Made by a program: the position numbers and the translations under genes. Below are positions 16,633 through 25,767 of a DNA stretch of 64,000 nucleotides, in pieces (the stretch's first letter is position 1; each line of letters opens with the position of its first letter). The stretch comes from Pseudobacteriovorax antillogorgiicola (GTDB taxonomy: Bacteria; Bdellovibrionota_B; Oligoflexia; Oligoflexales; Oligoflexaceae): assembly GCF_900177345.1 (NCBI RefSeq), contig NZ_FWZT01000009.1, positions 124,001 to 188,000 of the forward strand, given 5' to 3'. The notes beneath the pieces are model-generated. The model saw only the letters and a program-made list of their open reading frames with translations. It was not told where the DNA came from and ran no database searches.

Positions 16633-18600
16633 TTATGCTGCTGGTTTCTTACGATCATCAACATCGATCGGAAACTTGATTGTCGTCAAAGTATAGAAGT
16701 TATTCTGGATAAATCTCATAGTACCTCCATAAGATCGAATCACTTGGTGAGCGATACCGATGCTGACACTCGTTTCATGGTCATTGGGGATATTGGTTTT
16801 ATCAGGGCCGAGGGCCTCAATATTCTCAAATAACTGGGGCCTTGTATCCTTATCGCTATCGGTGCAACTGTCTTTAACAGTGATGATAATGTCGTTTTTA
16901 GATCGTGTGACCGCCATCTCGATCCATTTTTCATCGAGATCGGATACCGAGTTGATCGCGGAGACGAACACTTCACTGATAATGTCGGCTAGGTGGAGAG
17001 GGTTACCTGGAATGCTGATGCCATCGGGGAACTTGGTTTGCAGCTCGATCTCATGTTGAACACAAAGGCCGTGGTGAAGGTCGATGATCGATTGAAGGAA
17101 GTCTTTGATGCTAACTTGCTTGCCACTCTGAGTGATAGGGTTTAGGTAGGTGATGGTAAGGGCTTTAATGATTTTCTCGATCTTGTCAACGGCTCGCTCA
17201 ATTTGTCCTGTGCGCCTAACAATCATTTCTTCGCTCATGGTGCTGGGGCGAGACAAAATAGTCGCTCCGGTGCGAATAATCATCAGCGGAGTATTCACCT
17301 CATGGGCCAAGGCATCAGCGATCCTGCCCAGGGCTGCGAACTTCTCCTGCTCGATCACATAGGCTTGATTTTCTTTATAGCGTTTATTGGCCATCTTAAG
17401 TTGTTTCGTTCGATTCTCAATTTTCTTCTCTAGGCTTTCATTAAGCCTTGTAAGCTCCTTCTGAAGACTATCAATTTTATTGGCCAGAACCATAGCCAAA
17501 CAAATTAGCTCGAAGCTGATGCTAAGTTTATAGGCGTGATCCATCAGGAGGCTTTCAGGGAGTTGACCCAGGTTGGTGAGAAGTTTAAGACACACTAAAA
17601 CAGTGGCTGCACTCCAAGCAATGATCATATACTTCGCTGGTTTGAAGTCGCGAGCATAGGAGACAATGGCGGTAATAAGACATAGGGTTGTGGTTAAGGT
17701 GATATAGGGAATAATGAAGGACGTTGTTAGGTTATGAAGGTTAGGGAGCCATCCTACCACAAGAAAAACAAGGGAGCCTCGTGCAAAATACTGAAGTGTT
17801 CGATCTAGTGCAGGGGCTTGAAAGCGGAGTGGCAGCATTTCACGGACACATGCAATACGGAGATAGACGACGAGGGCGACGACTGGAGTTAGATATTTGA
17901 GCCAACCGTCCTCCCGTGGCCAGATCCAGTCCGCATTGCCGTCATTGATGGTCGTGGCAACACAGCTGATAACGACGAAGGCAACATAAATAAGATAAGG
18001 TGCATCACGAGTTGAGAGGTATAGGTAGAGATTATAGATTGATAGACCGATTGCAAGTCCGAAAAATAGCAGAAAGATGATCTGAGATTGAATCTCTTCA
18101 GTCATACGCTCAGTGCTAGTTAAGAAGTTGTAGTGCATCGTGAGCGGAACCGAGCTGTCGATTCGTAGATAGATCTCATGTGGCCCGTTGCGATCAGTAT
18201 CAAGCTGAAAATTGGGCCAGTTACGGTACGGATAGTAGCGCTCTGTATCACGGAAGCCGTAGTATCGATCTTGAAGGATAAGCTTCTTGTCGTGGTACTG
18301 CCAGAAGTCGATACTGGTGATTTCCAAATTGTCGATTTGCCAAAATAGGGGCTGCTTACAGTCTCGCAAGCGAACGTTGAACTTGATCCATAGGGGAGTT
18401 GTACGTGGAGAAAATGTCCTCTTTTCAAATACCGGCACGAAGCCATTGGAGTCCTGATTCAGCTCAGAAGGGTGGGGCGCAGAATCAAGTTGATACTTTA
18501 TATTGGTTATATTGATGCAGGAAGCGTCGTAAGCTAACGCCTGCGTTGCAGAAAGTATTGATAATATCATTAGCAGGAACTTCGCCATGACAAACTGCAT
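16633..18600 (-). CDS. 7TM-DISM sensor histidine kinase with eroded ATP-binding domain
   Basis: The 655-residue protein has a signal peptide, a periplasmic 7TMR-DISMED2 domain (about 25-160), seven hydrophobic helices (about 170-380), a coiled coil, and a HisKA domain with the H-box HEVNTPL (His433). The ATPase part is atypical: the N-box region reads EVFVSAINSV (the metal-binding Asn is Ser), the G1 box DxGxG is KDSCTDSD, and the G2 box is only SVSIGIA. It may bind ATP poorly or act as a pseudokinase; the phospho-accepting His is intact. 7TM-DISM receptors are thought to sense carbohydrates or other small ligands. It is upstream of the CBS/receiver gene. The nitrate operon ends 136 bases before its start, so it might be read from there as well. 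Confidence 0.85.
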   Translation of the reverse strand: MQFVMAKFLLMILSILSATQALAYDASCINITNIKYQLDSAPHPSELNQDSNGFVPVFEKRTFSPRTTPLWIKFNVRLRDCKQPLFWQIDNLEITSIDFWQYHDKKLILQDRYYGFRDTERYYPYRNWPNFQLDTDRNGPHEIYLRIDSSVPLTMHYNFLTSTERMTEEIQSQIIFLLFFGLAIGLSIYNLYLYLSTRDAPYLIYVAFVVISCVATTINDGNADWIWPREDGWLKYLTPVVALVVYLRIACVREMLPLRFQAPALDRTLQYFARGSLVFLVVGWLPNLHNLTTSFIIPYITLTTTLCLITAIVSYARDFKPAKYMIIAWSAATVLVCLKLLTNLGQLPESLLMDHAYKLSISFELICLAMVLANKIDSLQKELTRLNESLEKKIENRTKQLKMANKRYKENQAYVIEQEKFAALGRIADALAHEVNTPLMIIRTGATILSRPSTMSEEMIVRRTGQIERAVDKIEKIIKALTITYLNPITQSGKQVSIKDFLQSIIDLHHGLCVQHEIELQTKFPDGISIPGNPLHLADIISEVFVSAINSVSDLDEKWIEMAVTRSKNDIIITVKDSCTDSDKDTRPQLFENIEALGPDKTNIPNDHETSVSIGIAHQVIRSYGGTMRFIQNNFYTLTTIKFPIDVDDRKKPAA

Positions 18601-18725
18601 CTTTCTTATCTAGTTCTTCTGTACTTCTATTCGGCACCTTGGTTTCAAAATTTAGGTAAGATTGCTGGATTACGATTTCTAATTGGAGTAATTTCAGGGG
18701 CCAGGTGCAATGACCTAAGCTGAAT

Positions 18726-18747
18726 CCTCAAAACAGTTAGTTTGAGG
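18726..18747 (-). terminator. Hairpin at the end of nasA
   Basis: CCTCAAA / TTTGAGG forms a perfect 7-bp stem around an 8-base loop that holds the nasA stop codon. No T-tract follows in the direction of transcription, so its strength is uncertain. Confidence 0.35.
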
Positions 18748-21199
18748 AAAGGTCAAGAAGTGCTAGGCGGTCTTGTGAATTTAGGGGGTTTTTTTTAAAA
18801 TAATAAGATAGTTTACTGGGCTTGATATTAAAGGGTGCTCCTTGGGATAGGTAAATCACGTGCTCCAGCTTTTGCTTATTCATAAACGCATAGCGGAAGT
18901 GCCTGTGCTGCTCATCTTGAAGTTGAATCCGATCGTAGGATGATTGCTCAGGAAAATGACGATCCAGAAAGCATTGGCTACTCTCCTTTCTTGAGTCGGC
19001 GAATCGGTAGTAGACATGATCGAACATGGGGATTTCTATGAGGTAGTCGAAGTGATTCTTGGCCAAGGGAAGGGCAGAGCGACTCGCTAGAATACCTAAT
19101 CTAGTCCCTTCGTACATTTCAACAGAGACTCCTGTAAGTTTGTAGTCCGGCTGCCCTGAATAAGGATCAATTCGACGAAGTGTCATACGATTGGCCAAGA
19201 CCGACCGTCCACCCTTTTCAGACCAGTGAAAGGGAATAAATATGGTGTGTCTATGGATATGCTCGTTGAGGAGATAGGGAGCAATAAATTCACCACCCCC
19301 ATGATAGACTCTCAGCATACCTGTATCGACGGTTTGATCCTGCAAGAGGCTTTCAAGGTCGGCTGGATGAATTTCGATCATTGGCTCTGGATCGATGCGA
19401 TTCAAACTGGGAACGCGACAGGTCCGGGTCATGGTATGCCAGTGTCCTTTCACCCTCCCTGTAATCATTGTCCATGTTGCGCCTTGCTCCTGTGGAAAGG
19501 TAGAGGCCTGATGGTATTGAACTGGGCTCATTTGAGCCTTTCCAGTCGAAGTATCGAAGATGCCATCATCAAATACCCGTGCTTGGGATAAGCCGTCGGC
19601 CGACACAGGCCAATGGCGGGGTTTGAATTCCTCATACTCTTGTTTTGTCATGTTTGCGAAAGCCGAGATGTTGAATCGTCTTTGCCCATGATTGCGGAAG
19701 CCAGAAAGCCTTGCATGCTCTTTGAATATTTCAAAAGGATGATTATACTGAAAGTGCTTGCTAAAGCCCAAGTGATGAGCTACCTGTGTGATCATCCACC
19801 AGTCAGGCATAGCCATGCCTGGGTAGGAAGCGAATGCTCTTTGGCGACTGATTCGGCGCTCGGAATTGCTTACCATTCCATCTTTTTCACCCCATGTGCA
19901 CGCAGGCAATTTGATGCTGGCATGTTTTACAGTCATAGAGGATAGAAAAGGTTCGGATACAATAACATGGGGGCAGCGACGAAGAGCCTCACGAATATAG
20001 TCCGAATCAGGAAGGCTTACCATTGGATTGGTTGCCATAATCCAAACTGCCTTGATCTTTCCTGCGTGCATCGCTTCAAAAAGTTCTATGGCCTTTAAAC
20101 CTGGTTTGCGGCTTATGTGTGGTGACTGCCAGAACTCTTGAACGGTCTTTAGGTTGTCTTGGGTATAATCCATATGAGCTGCCAGTTGATTGGCGAGTCC
20201 CCCAACTTCGCGACCGCCCATGGCATTGTTTTGCCCAGTTAATGAAAATGGACTTGCACCAGGCTTTCCTACCCGCCCGGTAGCCAGGTGGCAATTAAGT
20301 AGGGATAGAACTTTTTCTGTGCCGCAGGATGATTGATTAAGACCCTGAGAAAAGAAGCTTAGGGTACGGTGATGCTGGAGGAACTGTTTGTAAAATTCAG
20401 CGAGAGGGCGTTCATTGACTTCACATATTGCAGCTACCTTGGGGATAGAATAGGAGGAAGCAGCCGCTATGGCTTCATGAGCTCCGGCTACATGTTGGTT
20501 TATGTAGGCATTATCGATGCCACCGTATTGAGCTATAAAGTTCAGGAGACCTTGGAAGAGGGCGACATCCGTTCCTGGTTTGAGGGAAATATGGAGATTG
20601 GCGTGAAGGCTTGTTGCATTTTTCCTTGGGTCGATGACGAGAACTCTTGCCCCTTGAGCCTGCCGGTCTCGAACCCGATCGAATAATACTGGATGACAAT
20701 GAGCCATATTAGAGCCGACGATCACAAATAAGTCGGCTAGATCGATATCTTGGTAGCAAGCAGGAACTGTGTCGCTACCAAAGGCCCGCTTGTGAGCCGC
20801 TACTGTTGAAGCCATACAAAGCCGGGAGTTGGTATCAATGTTTCCTGATCCCAAGAAACCTTTCATCAGTTTGTTGGCAACGTAGTAGTCTTCTGTGAGC
20901 ATCTGACCTGATACATAAAACCCTAGGGCTTCTGGGCCAAAATTGGAGCATGTTTCACGTAGCACCGTTGCAACTTCCGTGAGTGCTTGTGACCAAGTGC
21001 TTGTTTGACCATTGACACTAGGAAAAAGTAACCTGCCCTTGTGTTGCATTGTTTGACCTAAAGTTCCACCTTTCTGGCAGATAGCACCAAGGTTTGATGG
21101 GTGACTAGGATCGCCAGAGACAAGGTAGTGACCGCGCTCATAGTTTACTGTTAGGCCACAGCCTACACCACAGTAGGCGCAACTAGTTTGGGTGCTCAT
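18737..21199 (-). CDS. nasA: Assimilatory nitrate reductase, molybdopterin catalytic subunit
   Basis: The 820-residue molybdenum enzyme reduces nitrate to nitrite in the cytoplasm. Cys7, Cys10, Cys14 and Cys41 are the [4Fe-4S] ligands, and Cys128 in SRLCMAS is the molybdenum ligand expected for Nas/Nap enzymes. Molybdopterin-binding segments are present (VIDPRKNATSLHA, LTGQNNAMGGREVGG, MATNPMVSLPDSD, MITGRVKGHWHTMTRTCRV). The last 130 residues hold an Arg/His-rich tail (QDEQHRHFRYAFMNKQKLEH) with no [2Fe-2S] BFD cysteines, unlike Klebsiella NasA, so an external ferredoxin or flavodoxin is likely the donor. The ATG overlaps the nirD stop by four bases, so it is the third gene of nirB-nirD-nasA. 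Confidence 0.93.
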   Translation of the reverse strand: MSTQTSCAYCGVGCGLTVNYERGHYLVSGDPSHPSNLGAICQKGGTLGQTMQHKGRLLFPSVNGQTSTWSQALTEVATVLRETCSNFGPEALGFYVSGQMLTEDYYVANKLMKGFLGSGNIDTNSRLCMASTVAAHKRAFGSDTVPACYQDIDLADLFVIVGSNMAHCHPVLFDRVRDRQAQGARVLVIDPRKNATSLHANLHISLKPGTDVALFQGLLNFIAQYGGIDNAYINQHVAGAHEAIAAASSYSIPKVAAICEVNERPLAEFYKQFLQHHRTLSFFSQGLNQSSCGTEKVLSLLNCHLATGRVGKPGASPFSLTGQNNAMGGREVGGLANQLAAHMDYTQDNLKTVQEFWQSPHISRKPGLKAIELFEAMHAGKIKAVWIMATNPMVSLPDSDYIREALRRCPHVIVSEPFLSSMTVKHASIKLPACTWGEKDGMVSNSERRISRQRAFASYPGMAMPDWWMITQVAHHLGFSKHFQYNHPFEIFKEHARLSGFRNHGQRRFNISAFANMTKQEYEEFKPRHWPVSADGLSQARVFDDGIFDTSTGKAQMSPVQYHQASTFPQEQGATWTMITGRVKGHWHTMTRTCRVPSLNRIDPEPMIEIHPADLESLLQDQTVDTGMLRVYHGGGEFIAPYLLNEHIHRHTIFIPFHWSEKGGRSVLANRMTLRRIDPYSGQPDYKLTGVSVEMYEGTRLGILASRSALPLAKNHFDYLIEIPMFDHVYYRFADSRKESSQCFLDRHFPEQSSYDRIQLQDEQHRHFRYAFMNKQKLEHVIYLSQGAPFNIKPSKLSYYFKKNPLNSQDRLALLDLSSN

Positions 21200-21513
21200 A
21201 TCTCAACTCTAACATAGATATCGTTATGCTCTATTTTTATTGGGAAGCATTTTACTTGCCCCTCATCCGGAAATTCAGCATGGCCGTTTTTGAGGTCGAA
21301 GACCCAGTTATGAAGGGGGCAGGTTACTTTTGTTCCATGAACGATGCCGTCGGCAAGAGGGCCCTTGCGGTGAGGGCAACTATTCTCAATAGCAAAAAGC
21401 TGATCATCGATGGTCCGAACAAGAGCGATCGAATAGGCTCCACATAGGAAGCCACGCCCGCCCTGACGAGGTATATCGTCAAGGCTTGCCACTTTTAAAT
21501 ATTTCATTGTCAT
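21196..21513 (-). CDS. nirD: Nitrite reductase small subunit NirD (Rieske)
   Basis: The 105-residue protein is a single Rieske [2Fe-2S] domain: Cys46-Pro-His48 and Cys65-Pro-Leu-His68 (CPHRKGPLADG and CPLHNW). NirD pairs with NirB in NADH-dependent nitrite reduction to ammonium. Many proteobacterial NirD proteins have lost the cluster ligands; here both pairs are intact, so it should hold a cluster. GGGAG lies five bases before the ATG. The gene is 17 bases after nirB and overlaps nasA by four bases. Confidence 0.93.
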   Translation of the reverse strand: MTMKYLKVASLDDIPRQGGRGFLCGAYSIALVRTIDDQLFAIENSCPHRKGPLADGIVHGTKVTCPLHNWVFDLKNGHAEFPDEGQVKCFPIKIEHNDIYVRVEI

Positions 21514-21530
21514 AGTTAGACTCCCTCGAC

Positions 21531-23939
21531 TTATGCTTGCAAACTAGGATGTGGGGATTTGCTGAGTTCTGCCCACGGATCGCTTTGGCTTCGAGCTTGA
21601 GATCGTTGAAAGCGATCGTATAGGGTCGAGCGGTTGGCCGCTTGATGGACTAGCTCATCCTTAACCCAATCCAAGCCGACTCGTTCGATCCAGGGGGCTG
21701 TGCGCTCTAAGTAGCGAGCGTTTTCCCGATAAAGTTGCAAGAATGCGCCCGTATATTCCATAACTTCATCACTGGTTTCTACTTTGCAAAGAAAATCACA
21801 GGCGCGAACCTTAGTGCCGCCATTACCACCAATATAGATTTCCCAACCAGATTCTACAGCCACAACTCCAAAGTCTTTGATGGTAGCTTCGGCACAATTG
21901 CGCTTGCAGCCACTAACTGCCATCTTGAATTTATGAGGTGTCCAAGACCCCCACGTGGCTCTTTCAATTTCGACTCCCATAGATGTCGAGTCTTGAGTTC
22001 CAAAGCGACACCACTCAGAACCTACACAAGTTTTCACAGTTCGAACTGCTTTGCCATAGGCATGTCCAGATACCATGCCCGCTTGATTGAGTTTCTGCCA
22101 TACCTTTGGTAAGTCTTCGCGCTTTACGCCGAGAAGATCAATTCTTTGGCCACCAGTGACTTTTACCGTTGGAATGTTAAATTCGTCGACCGTATCGGCC
22201 AAGGCTCGCAACTCATCAGCGCTTGTCATGCCTCCAAACATCCTAGGAATAACAGAGAATGTGCCATCCTTCTGGATATTGGCATGGAGTCGCTCATTTA
22301 CAAAGCGGGATTGAGGATCGTCTTGATATCCTTCTGGGTTGGCAGCCAAGAGATAGTAATTCACGGCCGGGCGGCACTTATGACAACCATCACGATTGAT
22401 CCACGACATGCGTTGGAAAGCCTCCGTCACCGATTCCATCTTGTGATTAAATATGTAGGCTCGAATGCGATCATGATCCCATGGAGTACAAGGACAGATT
22501 CCCGTTTCCTCGTTCGCTTCTAATAAGTGATCTCCGTTTAGCGATTGCATGATTCCAGAAACCAACCCTTCACAGCTGCCACATCCTGTTGCTGCTTTTG
22601 TTACGGCTTTCACCGATCCTAATGACGACAGACCCTTTTCTTGTATAGCACATACGATGGCACCCTTACTCACACCATTGCAGCCACAGACCTCCTCGTC
22701 GTCGGCCATCGCACTGATATCCATGCTTGTCTCTACATGAGAGCCGGGGCCAATGACAAGATGGTTTCGCATGGTTTCAATCGAATCTTGGCTTACTAAT
22801 AGAGACTGATACCAGTGACTGTGATCAGTATTACCGTATAGAAGGACACCTTTGAGTTTGTGGTCATGAATCAGAATCTTGCGATAGATACCAGCTGTTT
22901 CATCAACAAGAATCAGTTCTTCATCTCCAGAATCTGCATTTGGAGAGCCTGATACATACAGGTCTACTCCAGATACCTTAAGCCGTGTCGGGTAAGATTG
23001 CATTTCGTAAGGATGCGCGGGCTCATCGCCTTGACTTAGATTTTTAGCTAAGGTATCAGCCATGTCGTAAAGCGGAGCTACAAGACCAAAGGTTTGCCCA
23101 TCGAATTCCACGCATTCCCCCAATGCATAGACGTTGGGAACTTGAGTTTCCATGAATTCGTTGACAAGAATCCCTCGGTTACATGGAATATCTGATCGTC
23201 TTGCGAGGTCAACTCTGGGTTTTATGCCGATCGCCATTACGATCTTGTCGGCTGCAATAAATTGATCGTCCTTAGTTTTAATACCTATAATTCGATCGTT
23301 TTGAATGACGATTTCGCGGCTACATGTGCTGGTATGAAATTCGATTCCTTTTTGGCTCAACTGAGAAAGAAGAAGCTGCGATGCTTTGGAGTCGAGTTGC
23401 TTCTCCATAAGATGATCAAGAAGATGAATAACCTTAACTTTGATGCCACGAGTATGTAAACCATAGGCAGCTTCGAGACCAAGCAAGCCTCCACCGATGA
23501 CAGCTACAGTTTTATTCTGATCTATAGCCATCAGCGAAGTGATATCATCCATGTCACGAAAAACTAGGACATCAGGGTGATTTGATCCAGGGATAGGAAT
23601 GCGAAAGGCTGTTGATCCAGTCGCAATAATAGCATCGTCGTATTCGTAGCTACGCTGACTTTGATCTATAAGGACCTTGTTTTGCCAATCGATCGTCTCG
23701 ATAGAGCAACGACTTCGATATTCGATGTTATTCTTTAAAAACCACTCTTGGCTGTGGGTTTGAATATCTTCTAAGCACTTCTCACCCGCTAGAACCGAAG
23801 AAAGAAGAATGCGGTTGTATGGTAGGTGGGTTTCCTTGCCAAAGATAGTTATGGAGTGGTGTTGTCCTTGCTTGCATAGCTTTTCCGCTAGCTTAACTCC
23901 AGCCATACCACTACCTATAATACAGATTTTTTTGCTCAT
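21531..23939 (-). CDS. nirB: NADH-dependent nitrite reductase large subunit NirB
   Basis: The 802-residue flavo-sirohaem enzyme reduces nitrite to ammonium. Order of parts: FAD-binding GSGMAGVKLAEKL (residues 9-21), NAD(P)-binding GGGLLGLEAAYGL (about 150), a BFD [2Fe-2S] domain with CGCNGVSKG and GCGSCEG (about 415-470), then the nitrite/sulfite reductase ferredoxin half-domain and the sirohaem-[4Fe-4S] motif, Cys638 and Cys644 (CVGSEWC) with Cys678 and Cys682 (SGCKRNC). All ligands are present, so it should be active. It is slightly shorter than E. coli NirB (847). It is the first gene of nirB-nirD-nasA and is divergent from the transporter, sharing a 213-base promoter region. Confidence 0.95.
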   Translation of the reverse strand: MSKKICIIGSGMAGVKLAEKLCKQGQHHSITIFGKETHLPYNRILLSSVLAGEKCLEDIQTHSQEWFLKNNIEYRSRCSIETIDWQNKVLIDQSQRSYEYDDAIIATGSTAFRIPIPGSNHPDVLVFRDMDDITSLMAIDQNKTVAVIGGGLLGLEAAYGLHTRGIKVKVIHLLDHLMEKQLDSKASQLLLSQLSQKGIEFHTSTCSREIVIQNDRIIGIKTKDDQFIAADKIVMAIGIKPRVDLARRSDIPCNRGILVNEFMETQVPNVYALGECVEFDGQTFGLVAPLYDMADTLAKNLSQGDEPAHPYEMQSYPTRLKVSGVDLYVSGSPNADSGDEELILVDETAGIYRKILIHDHKLKGVLLYGNTDHSHWYQSLLVSQDSIETMRNHLVIGPGSHVETSMDISAMADDEEVCGCNGVSKGAIVCAIQEKGLSSLGSVKAVTKAATGCGSCEGLVSGIMQSLNGDHLLEANEETGICPCTPWDHDRIRAYIFNHKMESVTEAFQRMSWINRDGCHKCRPAVNYYLLAANPEGYQDDPQSRFVNERLHANIQKDGTFSVIPRMFGGMTSADELRALADTVDEFNIPTVKVTGGQRIDLLGVKREDLPKVWQKLNQAGMVSGHAYGKAVRTVKTCVGSEWCRFGTQDSTSMGVEIERATWGSWTPHKFKMAVSGCKRNCAEATIKDFGVVAVESGWEIYIGGNGGTKVRACDFLCKVETSDEVMEYTGAFLQLYRENARYLERTAPWIERVGLDWVKDELVHQAANRSTLYDRFQRSQARSQSDPWAELSKSPHPSLQA

Positions 23940-24090
23940 GGATCGACTCTCTCGTTGTTTTCCTTAAACTCGCTTGGAAACATGCTGCAACGCAAGGACT
24001 CTCTTGTGAGTTGTCCATTCATTAAGGTGTCTTTCCCGTACAAGCCTTACATAATGGTTCACTTCGAAAACGTGTATTTAGGAAGCGAAA

Positions 24091-24106
24091 TGGTTCGAGG
24101 CATGCA
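24091..24106 (+). promoter_or_regulatory. Possible sigma-54 (-24/-12) promoter for the nitrate transporter
   Basis: TGGttCGaggcaTGCA matches the RpoN pattern TGGCACGNNNNTTGCA with GG and GC exactly ten bases apart; three positions differ. Its -12 GC lies about 49 bases before the transporter ATG, leaving room for a start site and leader. RpoN control fits nitrogen assimilation. No clear NtrC site was seen, so it is a candidate only. Confidence 0.4.
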
Positions 24107-24152
24107 TACTGTGCATTGATCACCTCAAAAGTCTCTTTTTCGGGAGTTTATT

Positions 24153-25478
24153 ATGGAACAGCACAAAGCAGGTCGCTTAAACCTCACAGACTTTAAGTCG
24201 GTCCCCATGAGAACCTTTCACATTACATGGCTTTCATTCTTTATGTGTTTCTTTGCTTGGTTTGGAATTGCGCCTCTTATGGCAGTTGTGAGAGATGAGT
24301 TTAGCCTGACGAAATCACAAATCGGTACGATTATCGTAGCGAGTGTCTCAGCAACCGTGATTATGCGTTTGCTTCTGGGGTATGTTTGCGATCGTATTGG
24401 CCCTAGAAAAACCTATACCTATTTGTTGGCTTTTGGTTCTATTCCTGTTTTTGGCATAGCCTTCTCAAATTCATATGAAACTTTTTTGATCGCACGATTG
24501 CTCATCGGTTGTATTGGTGCCTCGTTTGTTCTAACTCAGTATCATACCAGCGTGATGTTTACCTCCCGGGTTGTCGGAACTGCAAACGCAACATCAGCAG
24601 GCTGGGGTAATTTAGGGGGTGGAGTTACGCAAATGGTGATGCCTCTAGTGTTTACTGGCTTTTTGGGATTAGGATTTGCGGCATCAATGAGCTGGCGACT
24701 ATCTATGGTCGTAACGGCCTTTGGACTTTTGCTTTGTGCCTTTCTCTATTTTCGCTATACCCAGGATTTTCCTCAAGGCAATTGGGATGAGCTTAAAGAT
24801 GAACGAAAGAAGGATCTCGCGCAGCATATCGATGGCGAAAGCAATCTCAAAGAACTTCTTAAAGACTATAGAATTTGGCTTCTATTCGTTATCTATGGTG
24901 CCTGCTTTGGTATGGAGCTTACCATTAATAACGTCGCTGCCCTCTATTATATCGATCGATTTGGGCTGGATCTGAAATCAGCTGGATTGATGGCTGGATT
25001 GTTTGGTCTGATGAATATTTTTGCGCGCAGCTTAGGAGGAGTTTGGGCTGACCGCTTTGGAGTTCAATCAGGGCTGAAGGGAAGGGTGCGCTTTCTCGCC
25101 CTGATATTGTTTTTAGAAGGGGCAGCGCTACTTCTATTCTCAAGTATGGATATCCTTTGGACTGCGGTTTTCTCAATGATCATTTTCAGTCTTTGTGTGC
25201 AAATGGCTGAAGGAGCGACCTATGCTGTGGTGCCCTTTATCAATCGTAAGCATCTTGGAGTGGTGTCTGGCATCGTAGGGGCTGGTGGCAATATGGGAGC
25301 CGTCGTGTTTGGCTTTCTATTTCGCAGCGAAAGTCTGAGCTATGGGGATGCTTTTGGGGTGCTAGGAATATTCGTTATGGCTGTGTCATTTGCTGTACCA
25401 TTGATACGCTTCTCTCCTGAGAAAGAAAATTTTGAGAAGGAAGTCATGGCGCGGGCTATGGCTGTCAAGTCACCTTAG
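24153..25478 (+). CDS. narK: Nitrate/nitrite transporter, NNP family (NarK/NasA-type MFS)
   Basis: The 441-residue protein has about twelve transmembrane helices. The NNP signatures are visible: an arginine-bearing helix 2 (TVIMRLLLGYVCDRIGPRKTY), the glycine-rich nitrate signature AGWGNLGGGVTQMVMPLV (about 148-165), and its second copy VGAGGNMGAVVFGF (about 393-406). These bind and move nitrate or nitrite across the inner membrane. FFAWFGIAPLM in helix 1 is also typical. Divergence from nirB-nirD-nasA gives the uptake step of nitrate assimilation. A possible sigma-54 promoter lies upstream. A GGGAG RBS precedes the ATG. Confidence 0.93.
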   Translation: MEQHKAGRLNLTDFKSVPMRTFHITWLSFFMCFFAWFGIAPLMAVVRDEFSLTKSQIGTIIVASVSATVIMRLLLGYVCDRIGPRKTYTYLLAFGSIPVFGIAFSNSYETFLIARLLIGCIGASFVLTQYHTSVMFTSRVVGTANATSAGWGNLGGGVTQMVMPLVFTGFLGLGFAASMSWRLSMVVTAFGLLLCAFLYFRYTQDFPQGNWDELKDERKKDLAQHIDGESNLKELLKDYRIWLLFVIYGACFGMELTINNVAALYYIDRFGLDLKSAGLMAGLFGLMNIFARSLGGVWADRFGVQSGLKGRVRFLALILFLEGAALLLFSSMDILWTAVFSMIIFSLCVQMAEGATYAVVPFINRKHLGVVSGIVGAGGNMGAVVFGFLFRSESLSYGDAFGVLGIFVMAVSFAVPLIRFSPEKENFEKEVMARAMAVKSP

Positions 25479-25537
25479 GGTACTTCTTAGGTCCGCTTTG
25501 CTTTTTTCTTTTCTGCGAACCTTGCTATTGCGACTCC

Positions 25538-25572
25538 GAGTGATACATGAGATTCCTGATCTCTCGTCACTC
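25538..25572. other. Imperfect hairpin downstream of the transporter
   Basis: Outer stem GAGTGA/TCACTC and inner stem GAGAT/ATCTC with a 5-base loop; no T-tract on either side. The other bases of 25479-25767 show nothing recognisable. Confidence 0.35.
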
Positions 25573-25767
25573 TGAGCTTGTCTTGTGAAACGAAACCTGT
25601 AATAAATATCTTTACCATATCGGTGTATGGTGTTTTGAGAAAAAGTCTCTAGCATTATGTGGATCATCTATGGAAAAATGAATTCCGCCGATTCATAGTG
25701 AATGCCACGTCAGGCGAGCACTTTCGGTTGTGGTGCCTATGTCAACAGTTGCGATGAAAGTGAAATA

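Noticed and set aside
25470-25667. Minus-strand frame of 65 codons after the transporter
   Set aside because: Low-complexity Ser/Arg-rich translation and no RBS; it lies over a hairpin.
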